A DNA stretch of 22,436 nucleotides from VBCK01 sp035939615 (GTDB lineage: Bacteria; Pseudomonadota; Gammaproteobacteria; Burkholderiales; Burkholderiaceae_F), in NCBI GenBank assembly GCA_035939615.1, contig DASZFP010000135.1:1-22436 (forward strand), in the 5' to 3' direction. A program made the translations under genes and the position numbers. Each line of letters starts with the position of its first letter. The stretch's first letter is position 1. The notes below the pieces were generated by a model that saw nothing but the letters and a program-made list of their open reading frames with translations, had not been told where the DNA came from and made no database searches. Below, piece after piece: positions 7,601 through 16,400 of this stretch.

Positions 7601-8920
7601 TCATCTCGAATCCGCGCCCCTCGGCTCCCGCCGGTCGCTGTGCAATTCGCGCATCGCGTCGGCGACGGTGACGAACGATCCAAACACCAAAATTCTATCA
7701 TCCGGCGCGGCCGCCTCACGCGCCGCAGCCAGCGCCTGGCCGACCGAATCGAAGCGCGCGTCGAGCCGAACCGAGGGCGCCGCATGCGCCTGCAGCACCG
7801 AAGCGAGCGTGCCCGCGTCCATGCCGCGCTGACCGGAGGTCGGCGCCAGGTACCACCGATCCACGCGCCGTCCCATCTGCTGGAAAACGCCCGCCGCATC
7901 CTTGTCGCGCAGCATCGCGAACACCGCGTGCGTGCGTCCCGGGCACACGTGCTGATCCAGCGTCAGGGCCAGCGCCTCGGCCGCCTGCGGGTTGTGCGCG
8001 ACATCCAGGATCACGGCCGGCCGCCCCGGAACGACCTGGAACCGTCCTTCGATTCCGGCTCGCCGCAGGCCTTCGCGAACCGCCTGCTGGCTCACCGGCA
8101 GCCGCTCCTGCAGCGCCTCCAGCGCGGCGATCGCGCCGGCCGCGTTGCGCAACTGGTGCGGCCCGCGCAGCGACGGGATGGGCAGCGCCGCGCGCCGCAC
8201 GGCGCGGCCCCGGTAGGTCCACTGCTGTGGCGGCCGCACGCCCGTCTCCTCGGACAGCACGATCGCCTCGAAGTCGCGCCCCAGAATGCGCAGATCCGCG
8301 CCAATGGAGCCGGCGTAAGCCATCAGCGAGTCGGGCGGAGACGGATCGGAACAGATCGCCGGCCTTCCGCCCCGGTACACGTGCGCCTTTTCGAACGCTA
8401 CGCTGTCACGCGTCGATCCCAGGTAGTCGGCATGATCCAGCCCGATCGAGGTCACCACGGAGCAGTCGGCGTCGATCAGGTTCACCGCATCCAGGCGCCC
8501 GCCCAGGCCGATCTCCAGGACCGCCGCATCGAGCCGCTGCGCGCTGAACAGCCGCAGAACAGCCAGGGTGGTGAACTCGAAATACGTGAGCGAAACGTCG
8601 CCGCGCGCGCGCTCGACCGCCTCGAACTGCTCGATCAAGGCCTCGTCGGTGGCGGGCGATCCGTCGACCATCGCCCGCTCGTTGAAGCGCAGCAGGTGGG
8701 GCGAACTGTAGCGCCCGACCCGGTAGCCGGCCGCCCGCAGCATGGCGTCGAGCATCGCGCAGGTCGACCCTTTGCCGTTGGTCCCCGCCACCACGACACT
8801 GGGACACTCCAGCCGCAGTGCCAGCTGCTCGGCCACCGGGCGCACGCGCGCCAGGCCCATTTCGATGGTTCGGTGGTGCAGCCGCTCGATCCGCTGCAGC
8901 CAGGCGTCGAGTTGCGTCAC
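7601..8920 (-). CDS. folC: Bifunctional folylpolyglutamate synthase/dihydrofolate synthase
   Basis: An ATP-dependent Mur-ligase-fold enzyme that adds glutamate to dihydropteroate and to folates. The 439-residue product has the P-loop GTNGKGST (46-53), YSSPHLLRFNER, TYFEFTTLAVL, EIGLGGRLDAVN, TSIGLDHADYLG and DVAHNPQA, in the order expected for FolC. The start is GTG; I see no better ATG nearby and no strong ribosome binding site. The gap to accD is 31 bases, and its stop lies 1 base before the SPOR gene. Length is close to E. coli FolC (422). The accD-folC-dedD-cvpA-purF order is widely conserved in proteobacteria. Confidence 0.95.
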   Translation of the reverse strand: MTQLDAWLQRIERLHHRTIEMGLARVRPVAEQLALRLECPSVVVAGTNGKGSTCAMLDAMLRAAGYRVGRYSSPHLLRFNERAMVDGSPATDEALIEQFEAVERARGDVSLTYFEFTTLAVLRLFSAQRLDAAVLEIGLGGRLDAVNLIDADCSVVTSIGLDHADYLGSTRDSVAFEKAHVYRGGRPAICSDPSPPDSLMAYAGSIGADLRILGRDFEAIVLSEETGVRPPQQWTYRGRAVRRAALPIPSLRGPHQLRNAAGAIAALEALQERLPVSQQAVREGLRRAGIEGRFQVVPGRPAVILDVAHNPQAAEALALTLDQHVCPGRTHAVFAMLRDKDAAGVFQQMGRRVDRWYLAPTSGQRGMDAGTLASVLQAHAAPSVRLDARFDSVGQALAAAREAAAPDDRILVFGSFVTVADAMRELHSDRREPRGADSR

Positions 8921-8951
8921 CCGCAGGCCGTTTTACGCGATCCGTCGCGCC

Positions 8952-9818
8952 CTACGCGATCGCGTCGATCGGCTGTCGCAGCAGCAACGCGAGCAGGCGT
9001 GCCAGTTCGTCGCGCATCTCGCGGCGGTCGATGATCAGGTCGATGGCGCCGTGCTGCAGCAGAAACTCCGCACGCTGAAATCCCTCCGGAAGCTTTTCGC
9101 GCACCGTTTGCTCGATCACGCGCGGGCCGGCAAACCCGATCAGCGCCTTGGGCTCGGCGATCACCACATCGCCCAGGAACGCGAAACTGGCCGACACACC
9201 GCCGGTGGTCGGGTCGGTCAGCACGGTCAGGAACGGCAGGCGGGCCTCGGCCAGCTTGCCCACCATGGCCGCGGTCTTGGCCATCTGCAGCAGCGACAGC
9301 AGCCCCTCCTGCATGCGCGCCCCTCCGCTGGCGGTGATGCAGATGAAGGGCACCTTCTGCTCCAGCGCCGTCTGCGCCCCGCGCACGAAGCGTTCCCCGA
9401 CCACCGATCCCATCGAGCCGGCCATGAACTCGAATTCGAAGGCGGCCACCACCACCGGGATGGCCCGGATGGCCCCGCCCATCACGACCATCGCATCGGT
9501 TTCGCCGGTTGCCTGCATCGCCTCCTGGATGCGCTCGGCGTATTTGCGGCTGTCCTTGAATCTCAGCGTGTCGACCGGAACGATCTCCTGGCCGATTTCA
9601 TACCGGCCTTCGGGGTCGAGCAGCGCATCGAGCCGCTCGCGCGTGCGGATCCTCAGATGATGCGAGCAGGTCGGGCAGACCTGCAGGCTGCGCTCCAATT
9701 CCGCGCTGTACAGAACGGCTTCGCAGCCGGGACACTTGGTCCACACGCCTTCCGGAACCGTCTTGCGCGAGCCGCCCTGCTTGATCCGCGGCGGCAGCAG
9801 CTTGTCGATCCAGCTCAT
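8952..9818 (-). CDS. accD: Acetyl-CoA carboxylase carboxyltransferase, beta subunit
   Basis: The beta half of the carboxyltransferase that makes malonyl-CoA for fatty acid synthesis; its alpha partner AccA is not in the window. The 288-residue product starts with SWIDKLLPPRI and has an intact Cys4 zinc ribbon (Cys29, Cys32, Cys48, Cys51: KCPGC and CPTC). The crotonase-like fold follows, with ASGGARMQEG, DPTTGGVSASFA and GFAGPRVIEQT. The ATG overlaps the trpA stop as ATGA, and GGGGGA lies 6 bases upstream. The much longer frame reading through trpA is a shadow. Coupling to trpA is visible in the overlap. Confidence 0.97.
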   Translation of the reverse strand: MSWIDKLLPPRIKQGGSRKTVPEGVWTKCPGCEAVLYSAELERSLQVCPTCSHHLRIRTRERLDALLDPEGRYEIGQEIVPVDTLRFKDSRKYAERIQEAMQATGETDAMVVMGGAIRAIPVVVAAFEFEFMAGSMGSVVGERFVRGAQTALEQKVPFICITASGGARMQEGLLSLLQMAKTAAMVGKLAEARLPFLTVLTDPTTGGVSASFAFLGDVVIAEPKALIGFAGPRVIEQTVREKLPEGFQRAEFLLQHGAIDLIIDRREMRDELARLLALLLRQPIDAIA

Positions 9819-10651
9819 CGGTTTCCCCCGTTGTCGGCCACGTCCTTGCCCCTGCGCGCATCCAGCGCCGCCCGGATCGTCTGAACGAACGCGCCGGCCG
9901 CCTCGACCGGATCGGCGCCGTCCGCATCCTCCATCGCCTGGATCACGCGGCTTCCGATCACGACCGCGTCGGCCACCTGTGCGATGGCCTGCGCGCTGGC
10001 GGCGTCCTTGATGCCGAACCCGACGCCCACCGGCAACCGCACCCGCTCGCGGATCGCTGGAATCCGGTCCGCCACCGCCGCCACGTCCAGGTGGCCGGCG
10101 CCGGTGATGCCCGTCAAGCTGACGTAGTACACGTAGCCGCCGGCCACGCGGGCCACCAGTTCGATCCGATGCCCGGTGGAGGTCGGCGCCAGCAGGAAGA
10201 TCGGATCGATGCCGCGCTCGCGCAGGCGAGCGGCAAAATCGGTGCACTCCTCGGGCGGGTAGTCGACCACCAGCACGCCGTCGACGCCGGCGGCCGAGGC
10301 GAGCATCGCAAAACGCTCCGGGCCGATCTGCTCGATCGGGTTGGCGTACCCCATCAGCACCACCGGGGTGGTCGCGTTGTGGCGGCGAAACTCGGCGACG
10401 AATTCCAGACAATCGCGCAGTCCAACGCCCTGGCGAATCGCGCGTTCGGAGGCTCTTTGAATCACCGGCCCATCGGCCATCGGGTCTGAAAACGGCACGC
10501 CCAGCTCGATCACGTCGGCGCCCGCCCCGGCCAGCCGATGCATCAGCAGCACGGTCGATTGCGGCGATGGATCGCCCGCCGTCACGTACGGAATCAGCCC
10601 GGTGCGATCCTCGAAGTGCAGCCGCATGAAACGCTCGGCGATGCGCGACAT
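9815..10651 (-). CDS. trpA: Tryptophan synthase alpha chain
   Basis: Cleaves indole-3-glycerol phosphate to indole and glyceraldehyde 3-phosphate in the alpha2beta2 tryptophan synthase. The 278-residue TIM barrel keeps both catalytic acids, Glu49 and Asp60 (VIELGVPFSDPMADGP), at the same numbers as in E. coli. It also has LLAPTSTGHRI, YVSLTGITGAG and VGVGFGIKD, the phosphate-binding region. The ATG overlaps the trpB stop as TGATG, which favours equimolar synthesis of the two subunits. The stop overlaps the accD ATG. The longer open frame upstream is trpB read out of frame. Confidence 0.97.
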   Translation of the reverse strand: MSRIAERFMRLHFEDRTGLIPYVTAGDPSPQSTVLLMHRLAGAGADVIELGVPFSDPMADGPVIQRASERAIRQGVGLRDCLEFVAEFRRHNATTPVVLMGYANPIEQIGPERFAMLASAAGVDGVLVVDYPPEECTDFAARLRERGIDPIFLLAPTSTGHRIELVARVAGGYVYYVSLTGITGAGHLDVAAVADRIPAIRERVRLPVGVGFGIKDAASAQAIAQVADAVVIGSRVIQAMEDADGADPVEAAGAFVQTIRAALDARRGKDVADNGGNR

Positions 10652-11898
10652 CAGTTCTTTCCGTAGGCGACGCTGGCCTCGCGGCACGAAGCGCGGCAGT
10701 AGAACTCCAGCCCGCCCGCCTGCGCCACGATGTGCAGGTCCTTGTCGCCGCGTCCGCTCAGATTGACCAGCAGGATCTTGTCGGCCGGCAGCGTCGGGGC
10801 CAGCTTCGCCGCGTACGCCAGCGCGTGGCTCGATTCGAGCGCCGGGATGATGCCTTCTATCCGGCAGCAGTCGTGGAACGCCTGCAGCGCCTCGGCATCG
10901 GTCGCCCCGACGTACTCGGCGCGGCCATTGTCCTTCAGCCAGGCGTGCTCCGGTCCGACTCCGGGGTAGTCCAGGCCGGCGCTGATGCTGTGGGTGGCCT
11001 GGATCTGGCCCTGCGCGTCCTGCAGCAGGTAGGTGCGGTTGCCGTGCAGCACTCCCGGCGTTCCGCATTGGAGGCTGGCGGCGTGGTGCCCGCTGGACAG
11101 ACCCTCGCCGGCCGCCTCGACCCCGACCAGCTTGACCTGCTCCAGCCCGATGTAATCGTAGAAGATCCCCATCGCGTTGCTGCCGCCGCCGACACAGGCG
11201 ATCACGACGTCGGGCTGGCGGCCGGCGATCTCCGGCATCTGCTGCAGGCATTCCTTGCCGACCACCGAGTTGAAATCGCGCACCATCATCGGATAGGGGT
11301 GCGGGCCGGCCACGGTGCCCAGGATGTAGAACGTGTCGCCTACGTTCGTCACCCAGTCTCGCATCGCCTCGTTCAGAGCGTCCTTCAGGGTCCGCGAGCC
11401 GCTTTCCACCGGCACCACCACGGCGCCCAGCAGCCGCATCCGGTACACGTTGGCGGCCTGCCGTCCCATGTCCTCCGACCCCATGTAGACCACGCACTTC
11501 ATCGCGTAGCGCGCCGCCACCGTCGCCGTTGCCACCCCATGCTGCCCGGCACCGGTTTCCGCGATCACGCGCCGCTTGCCCATGCGGCGCGCCAGCAGCG
11601 CCTGCCCGATCGTGTTGTTGATCTTGTGCGCCCCGGTGTGGTTCAGGTCTTCGCGCTTCAGGTAGATCTGGGCCCCGCCGAGCTCCTGGCTCCAGCGGCG
11701 CGCGTGGTAAATCGGGCTGGGGCGGCCGACGTAATGCTTCAGCTCGCTGTGCAGCTCGGCCTGGAACTGCGGATCAGACTGGCACTGCTGGTAGGCCTGA
11801 CGCAGCTCACCGAGCGCGTACATCAGCGTTTCGGCCACGAACGTGCCCCCATAGGGACCGAAGTGGCCGTGGGGATCTGGCAAATCGTAGGGCTTCAT
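10651..11898 (-). CDS. trpB: Tryptophan synthase beta chain
   Basis: A PLP enzyme that condenses indole with serine to give tryptophan. The 415-residue product has GHFGPYGGTFVAETL at the N terminus, KREDLNHTGAHKINN with the PLP lysine Lys92, ETGAGQHGVATATVAA, and the phosphate loop CVGGGSNAMGIF. SGRGDKDLHIV lies near the end. The ATG at 11898 gives the family N terminus; another ATG at 11928 would add 10 residues and overlap trpF. The protein runs about 20 residues past the usual C terminus, with a tail (FYCRASCREASVAYGKN) carrying two cysteines. The trpA overlap at the stop shows the tail is genuinely in frame. Confidence 0.96.
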   Translation of the reverse strand: MKPYDLPDPHGHFGPYGGTFVAETLMYALGELRQAYQQCQSDPQFQAELHSELKHYVGRPSPIYHARRWSQELGGAQIYLKREDLNHTGAHKINNTIGQALLARRMGKRRVIAETGAGQHGVATATVAARYAMKCVVYMGSEDMGRQAANVYRMRLLGAVVVPVESGSRTLKDALNEAMRDWVTNVGDTFYILGTVAGPHPYPMMVRDFNSVVGKECLQQMPEIAGRQPDVVIACVGGGSNAMGIFYDYIGLEQVKLVGVEAAGEGLSSGHHAASLQCGTPGVLHGNRTYLLQDAQGQIQATHSISAGLDYPGVGPEHAWLKDNGRAEYVGATDAEALQAFHDCCRIEGIIPALESSHALAYAAKLAPTLPADKILLVNLSGRGDKDLHIVAQAGGLEFYCRASCREASVAYGKN

Positions 11899-11914
11899 CC
11901 TTGAGGGTTCCGAC

Positions 11915-12559
11915 TCAGGAAACGCCATCGGTCGCGCGCACCGCGGCCACGAACTCGCGCATCAGAGCTTCGCTCTTGATCCCCCGCTCCGCTTCGACGC
12001 CGCTGCTGACATCGACCCCGTAGGGGCGGGCCGCGCGGATCGCCGCACCGACATTGGAAGCGTCCAGACCGCCGGCCAGGATCAGCGGCCGGCTGCGACG
12101 TTCCATCCCCGGCAACCTGTTCCAGTCGAACACGCGGCCGCTGCCTCCGAAAGTGGCGCCCGGCGCATCCGCCAGCAACGCTGCCGCCGTCGCGTACCGT
12201 TTCTCCCAGTCTAACAAATCGACCCCCTCGGCCATCGGCACCGCGCGCAGGTAGGCGCGCCCGAAGCGGGCGCAATCGGCCGGCGACTCCTCGCCGTGGA
12301 ACTGCAGCAGCGCGTGCGGGACGAGCTGCAGCGCCTGCTCGATGGTCTCGCGCGCCGCATTCACGAACAGCAGCACCGGTGTAACGAACGGCGCCAGCTC
12401 GCCGGCGAGCAAGGCCAGCCGTTGCGGCGGCACGAACCGCGGGCTGCTGTCGCAGCAGACGAAACCGACTGCATCGACGCCCAGCTCGCCGGCCGCCACC
12501 ACGTGCTCGGGCCGCGTCAGTCCACAGATCTTGATCCGGGTTCGCGCCACGGTTGGCAC
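11915..12559 (-). CDS. trpF: Phosphoribosylanthranilate isomerase
   Basis: Converts phosphoribosylanthranilate to the carboxyphenylamino-deoxyribulose phosphate in tryptophan synthesis. The product of about 214 residues has RIKICGLTRPE with the catalytic cysteine, LLQFHGEE, the aspartate in ILAGGLDASNV, and GVDVSSGVE near the C terminus. No ATG fits. Two GTG codons are possible: 12559 (GGAG 5 bases upstream, chosen) and 12550 (three residues shorter, closer to the usual family start). Either start lies inside the end of truA, an overlap of about 34-43 bases. The frame upstream of these GTGs is truA shadow. The gap to trpB is 16 bases. Confidence 0.93.
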   Translation of the reverse strand: MPTVARTRIKICGLTRPEHVVAAGELGVDAVGFVCCDSSPRFVPPQRLALLAGELAPFVTPVLLFVNAARETIEQALQLVPHALLQFHGEESPADCARFGRAYLRAVPMAEGVDLLDWEKRYATAAALLADAPGATFGGSGRVFDWNRLPGMERRSRPLILAGGLDASNVGAAIRAARPYGVDVSSGVEAERGIKSEALMREFVAAVRATDGVS

Positions 12560-13332
12560 GGCATCTCCACATCGGCTCCGATCGGCAGATCCAGCGCCCG
12601 ATCGTACTCGACCCGGGTCAGATACAGCCCGCAAGCCGCGAAAGTCGGTGCCGCCGCCGCGCGATCGCGCCGGTCCAGCACCTCGCTGGCCCACTGGGGC
12701 GAGCGCCGCCCCACGCCGATGTAGACCAGCGTTCCGACCAGGTTGCGCACCATGTGGTGCAGGAAGGCGTTGGCCGCCACCTGCACGCGCACCAGTCGCC
12801 CGAGGCGCTCGACGTCGAATCGGCGCAGCTCGCGCACGGGTGAGGCTGCCTGGCACTGGGCCGAGCGAAACGCGGAAAAATCGTGCGTACCGAGCAGCGA
12901 CCGGGCGGCCGTTTGCATTGCGGCCACGTCCAGCGGCCGGAATACCCAGCCGGTGCGGTGATCGAGCAGCGCGGAGCGGACCGGGTCGTTCAGGATCCAG
13001 TACTCGTAGGTACGACCCACGGCACTGAAGCGGGCATGGAACTGGTCGGGCGCCTCGCGGGCCCAGCGGATCGCAATCGCGCGCGGCAGGAACCGGTTGA
13101 TCCCGCGCACCCACGCGCCCGTCTCGCGCCGTACCGGGCTGTCCAGGTGCACGACCTGGCCGGTCGCATGCACTCCGGCGTCGGTGCGGCCGGCCGAGAC
13201 GATCGACACCGGCTGCCCGACGAAGGAGCCCAGCGCCGCTTCAACCGCGTCCTGGATGCCGGAGCCGTCCTTCTGGGTCTGCCAGCCGGCGAACCCGGTG
13301 CCGTCGTACTCCAGCCCCAGGGCGATGCGCAT
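12517..13332 (-). CDS. truA: tRNA pseudouridine(38-40) synthase
   Basis: Isomerises uridines 38-40 in the anticodon arm of tRNAs. The 271-residue product starts RIALGLEYDGTGFAGWQ and carries the catalytic Asp51 in SAGRTDAGVHA. It also has HARFSAVGRTYEYWI, FLHHMVRNLVGTLVYIG and the C-terminal GLYLTRVEY. Length equals E. coli TruA (270). The ATG at 13332 matches the family start, though no Shine-Dalgarno is evident. Upstream lies a 136-base gap with the structured repeat. The 3' end overlaps trpF, making truA the first gene of the truA-metZ run. Confidence 0.96.
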   Translation of the reverse strand: MRIALGLEYDGTGFAGWQTQKDGSGIQDAVEAALGSFVGQPVSIVSAGRTDAGVHATGQVVHLDSPVRRETGAWVRGINRFLPRAIAIRWAREAPDQFHARFSAVGRTYEYWILNDPVRSALLDHRTGWVFRPLDVAAMQTAARSLLGTHDFSAFRSAQCQAASPVRELRRFDVERLGRLVRVQVAANAFLHHMVRNLVGTLVYIGVGRRSPQWASEVLDRRDRAAAAPTFAACGLYLTRVEYDRALDLPIGADVEMPCQPWREPGSRSVD

Positions 13333-13468
13333 GAAGTCAGGTCGAAAGGATCACGCAGCACCCTTTTCCGGCCTTTGGCCGGAAAAGGGCGGGAGGAAGA
13401 GAACGAGGGGGCTTGGCTGGCCAAAAGCGAAGGACAAGGGCGGCGCGGAATCTATGCGACCGCCCGGG
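13333..13468. other. fimV-truA intergenic region
   Basis: The gap of 136 bases holds the 13-base-pair hairpin and conserved flank described separately. I see no reading frame and no clear -10/-35 pair for truA. Confidence 0.5.
13361..13422. repeat. Structured intergenic repeat, copy A
   Basis: A perfect 13-base-pair hairpin (13361-13373 with 13377-13389, loop TTT) is followed by a 22-base segment at 13392-13413 and then GGCTGGCC at 13415-13422. The same arrangement recurs at 22357-22417. No T-run follows the stem on either strand, so a standard intrinsic terminator is unlikely. The length, palindromic arm and intergenic position resemble a REP-like element or a processed RNA hairpin. Confidence 0.75.
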
Positions 13469-16400
13469 TCAGGCCTCGACCATCTTGATCAGTTCGACCG
13501 CCTGCTGGCGCTGCTCGCGCGTGCCGTCGCGCATCACCTCTTCGAGCAACTCGCGCGCGCCATCCTTCACGCCCAGGTCGATGTAGCCGCGCGCCAAGTC
13601 CAGCTTGGTGGCCATCTGCGAGGCGAGCGGCGTGCCGGCCTGCGTCTCGGTGCGCCGTCCCGACAGGGTCGACTCCGTTCCGGACAGGTCGAAATCGATC
13701 AACGGTACCGTTGCCTGATCGGTGTTGGATGTCAGGCGCGAAGCGTGCTCGTCCGGCAAGGCACCCACCGCTCCGAGCAGCGTGGGCCTGGAAAGCGCCT
13801 CTTCCAGAGACGACGGCGAGGTCGGGCGCGTGCTCGGGCTCATCGTCGGCAGGTTCAGGTCGATCTCCGGCATCGGAACCGATCCGGTGGCCGTCGCCGC
13901 CCCGGTGGTCCGACGCGCCGTCGGCGTGGTGGGCTCGAACATCAGCTCGATCGACGGGACGGTCGGGACCTCCTGCTGCGGGACCGTCTTCGCGGGCGAT
14001 GCCTGGTGCTCTTCGGGCACCGGCATCAAGACCGTTGCGGAGCCGTCGGCGCCGGCCTTGGTCGGACCCAGATCGAAATCCAGCGCGCCGAAGTCGATGC
14101 CGCTCAGGGGCTTGGCCGGCTCGTCGATGGGCAGCGTCGGAGCGCTGCTGGACATTCTGGGCATGTCAGTGGAGCCCGGCGCGAGCCCGCGCGTGGCCGG
14201 AGCCACTTGAGAGTCCACCGGCAGTTTCGTGTCTCCCAGCCTCGAATCGGCGCCCTGGCGGGTGCCGCCAGACAGTCCGAGGACGGACGCGGCGGACGGC
14301 TGGTTCGTGGCCCGCCCGCTCTGGAAGTCGGTGATGAGCGGCTGAGTCGACGTGCTATCGACCTGAGGTGGCAACGATGATCCCACGGTCGAATACGAAT
14401 CGGACCCGGGCACCGCAACGCGCAGGTCGGTGGTCGGGCCGTGTCCCAGGTCGGCGCCGGCTGGCCCTCCTCCGCTGTACAGCGGGTTGCTCGGATCCAG
14501 CGAACGGCCCAGCTTGACCGCGCGGTCCCATTCCTCGCCGGCTCCGCCGGAGCGGTCGTGCAGATCCTGCGCCAGCGTGGTGAAGGCCGCCTTGTCGCCC
14601 CGGCGGGAATAGATTTCGAGCAGCTTGACGCGCACTCCGACCCGGTCGGGTTGGAGCCGCAGCGCCTCCTTGAGTATCTCCTCGGCCTGTTCCTCGCGCC
14701 CGTACGCGATGTACACATCGGCCTCGGCCACCGGGTCGACTTCGTTGGAATCGAGTTGCGAAGCCGCCGGTATGAAACTCGAATTGAACGTGCTGGTCGC
14801 GCCCGTGTCGACGCTCTGGCCGCCGGTGGCGCCGAACAGCGAGTTGGCGCGCATGCCGTCGACTGTGGACTTGAACTGGTCGGACCGCTCAACCTTCTTC
14901 TTCCGATAGAAGTTGATGCCCCATAGCGCCACCACCAGCACCACGCCCAGGGTGCCCAGCACCGGCGCCGAGGTCAACTGGTCCACCAGGCTTTCCCCGC
15001 CGCCGGCGGGCGCCGCAGCCGCCTTGGGCGCCTCGGCTTTGGGCGGTTCGACCTTGGCGACCGTCGCAGGCGGGGGCGCCGCAACAGGCGCCGGCTCGGC
15101 CTTCTTGGACGCTGCCAGTTTGTCGGCCTCCGCCCTGGCCCGCGCGGCCTGCTCCGCTTCGATGATCCTGGCCTTGGCCGCCGCGGCCGCCGCGGCCGCT
15201 TCGACCTTCGCCCGGGCGGCATCTGCTTCGGCCCTGGCCTTGGCGGACGCCGCATCGGCCTCCGCTTTGGCCTTGGCCGCGATCGCATCGGCCTTGGCCC
15301 TGGCGGCATCGGCCTCGGCCTTCGCCTTGGCCGCCGCCGCTTCAGCCTTCAACTGAGCAGCGTCGGCCTTCGTCTTGGCCTGCTCCTGCGCCAGCGCTGC
15401 GGCTCTGCTGACCACTTCGAGCTCTTTGGCGAGCTTCTCGTTGGTCTTCTTCAGCGCGTCGGCACGCGTCTGCTCTTCTTTCAGCATGCGCTGGCGCATC
15501 TGCGCCTCGTCGGCCGCCTGGGTCGCTGCGGTGGCGGCGGCCTCGGCCTTGGCGATCTTCAGCTGATCTCCCGATTTCGGCGGAGCGCCCTTTTCCTCAA
15601 CCTTGGCGGTCACCTTGCCCTGGACCGCGGCCTTGGTCGGGGCCGCAGGCGGTGGAGGCGCCGCCGCCGCAACCTGGGCGAGGCGGCTTCGATAGGCCGC
15701 GAAGTCGGCGCTTTGCGCGACCACCTCACGATGTGCGTCATTCGGATCGACCCCGCGTGCCTCGGTGTCCTGCGGAATCGCGATCGTGGCGCCCGCCAGC
15801 ACCAGGTTCATGTTGTTCTTGATGAACGCGTTCGGATTGGCCTTGAGCAGGGCCACCAGCATTTGATCCAGCGAAACGCTGGCCGACTTGTTGGCGTTCG
15901 CGATCTGCCCCAGCGTGTCGCCGGGCTTGACCTTGTAGCTCGTGGCGGCGGCCGCTGGCGGCGGCGCCTCGGCCGGCGCCGGCTTGGCGCGGCCGCGCTG
16001 TGGCGCGGCCTTCGGGGCCGCAGCTTGCGCGGGCGGAGCTGCCGGAGGCGGCTGAGCGGCAGCAGCCGGTGGTGGCGGCGGCGCAGCAGCCGGTGGCGGC
16101 GGCGGCGCAGCAGCGACCGGCGGCGGCGCGGGTTCGGGCGCCGGGGGCGGGGCGGCCTGGGCCTGGGGCGCGGCCGCCGCTGCGGGCGGCGTCATCGGAG
16201 CGGGGGCGGCCTCGGCCGGGCTCGCGGGCGGCGGCGCTGCCGGCTGGGTCTGCGCCACGACCGGCGATACGATCTCGGGCGCCGTCTTCAACGCCGGCGG
16301 ATCGAGCAGTACCGTGTATTCGCGCAAGACGCGTCCGGTCGACCAGGTCAGCTCCAGCAACAGATCGAGGAACGGCTCGTTGACCGGTTGCGCCGAGGTC

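Noticed and set aside
7247..9034. 595-codon open frame on the plus strand over folC and the SPOR gene
   Set aside because: It is Arg/His/Pro-rich with no recognisable domain and lies opposite well-supported folC and dedD. High-GC genes commonly leave the antisense frame open.
10652..11497. Upstream part of a 560-codon minus-strand frame joined to trpA, suggesting a fusion
   Set aside because: It is trpB read in another frame, rich in Gly/Arg; the TGATG overlap places the true trpA start at 10651.
13361..13389. Intrinsic terminator after fimV
   Set aside because: The stem is strong, but neither strand has a following T-run, and the sequence recurs upstream of aroC, so it is better described as a repeat.
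15143..15352. Possible CRISPR-like or minisatellite array
   Set aside because: Repeats are degenerate, in frame, and encode a continuous coiled coil in FimV; there are no spacers.
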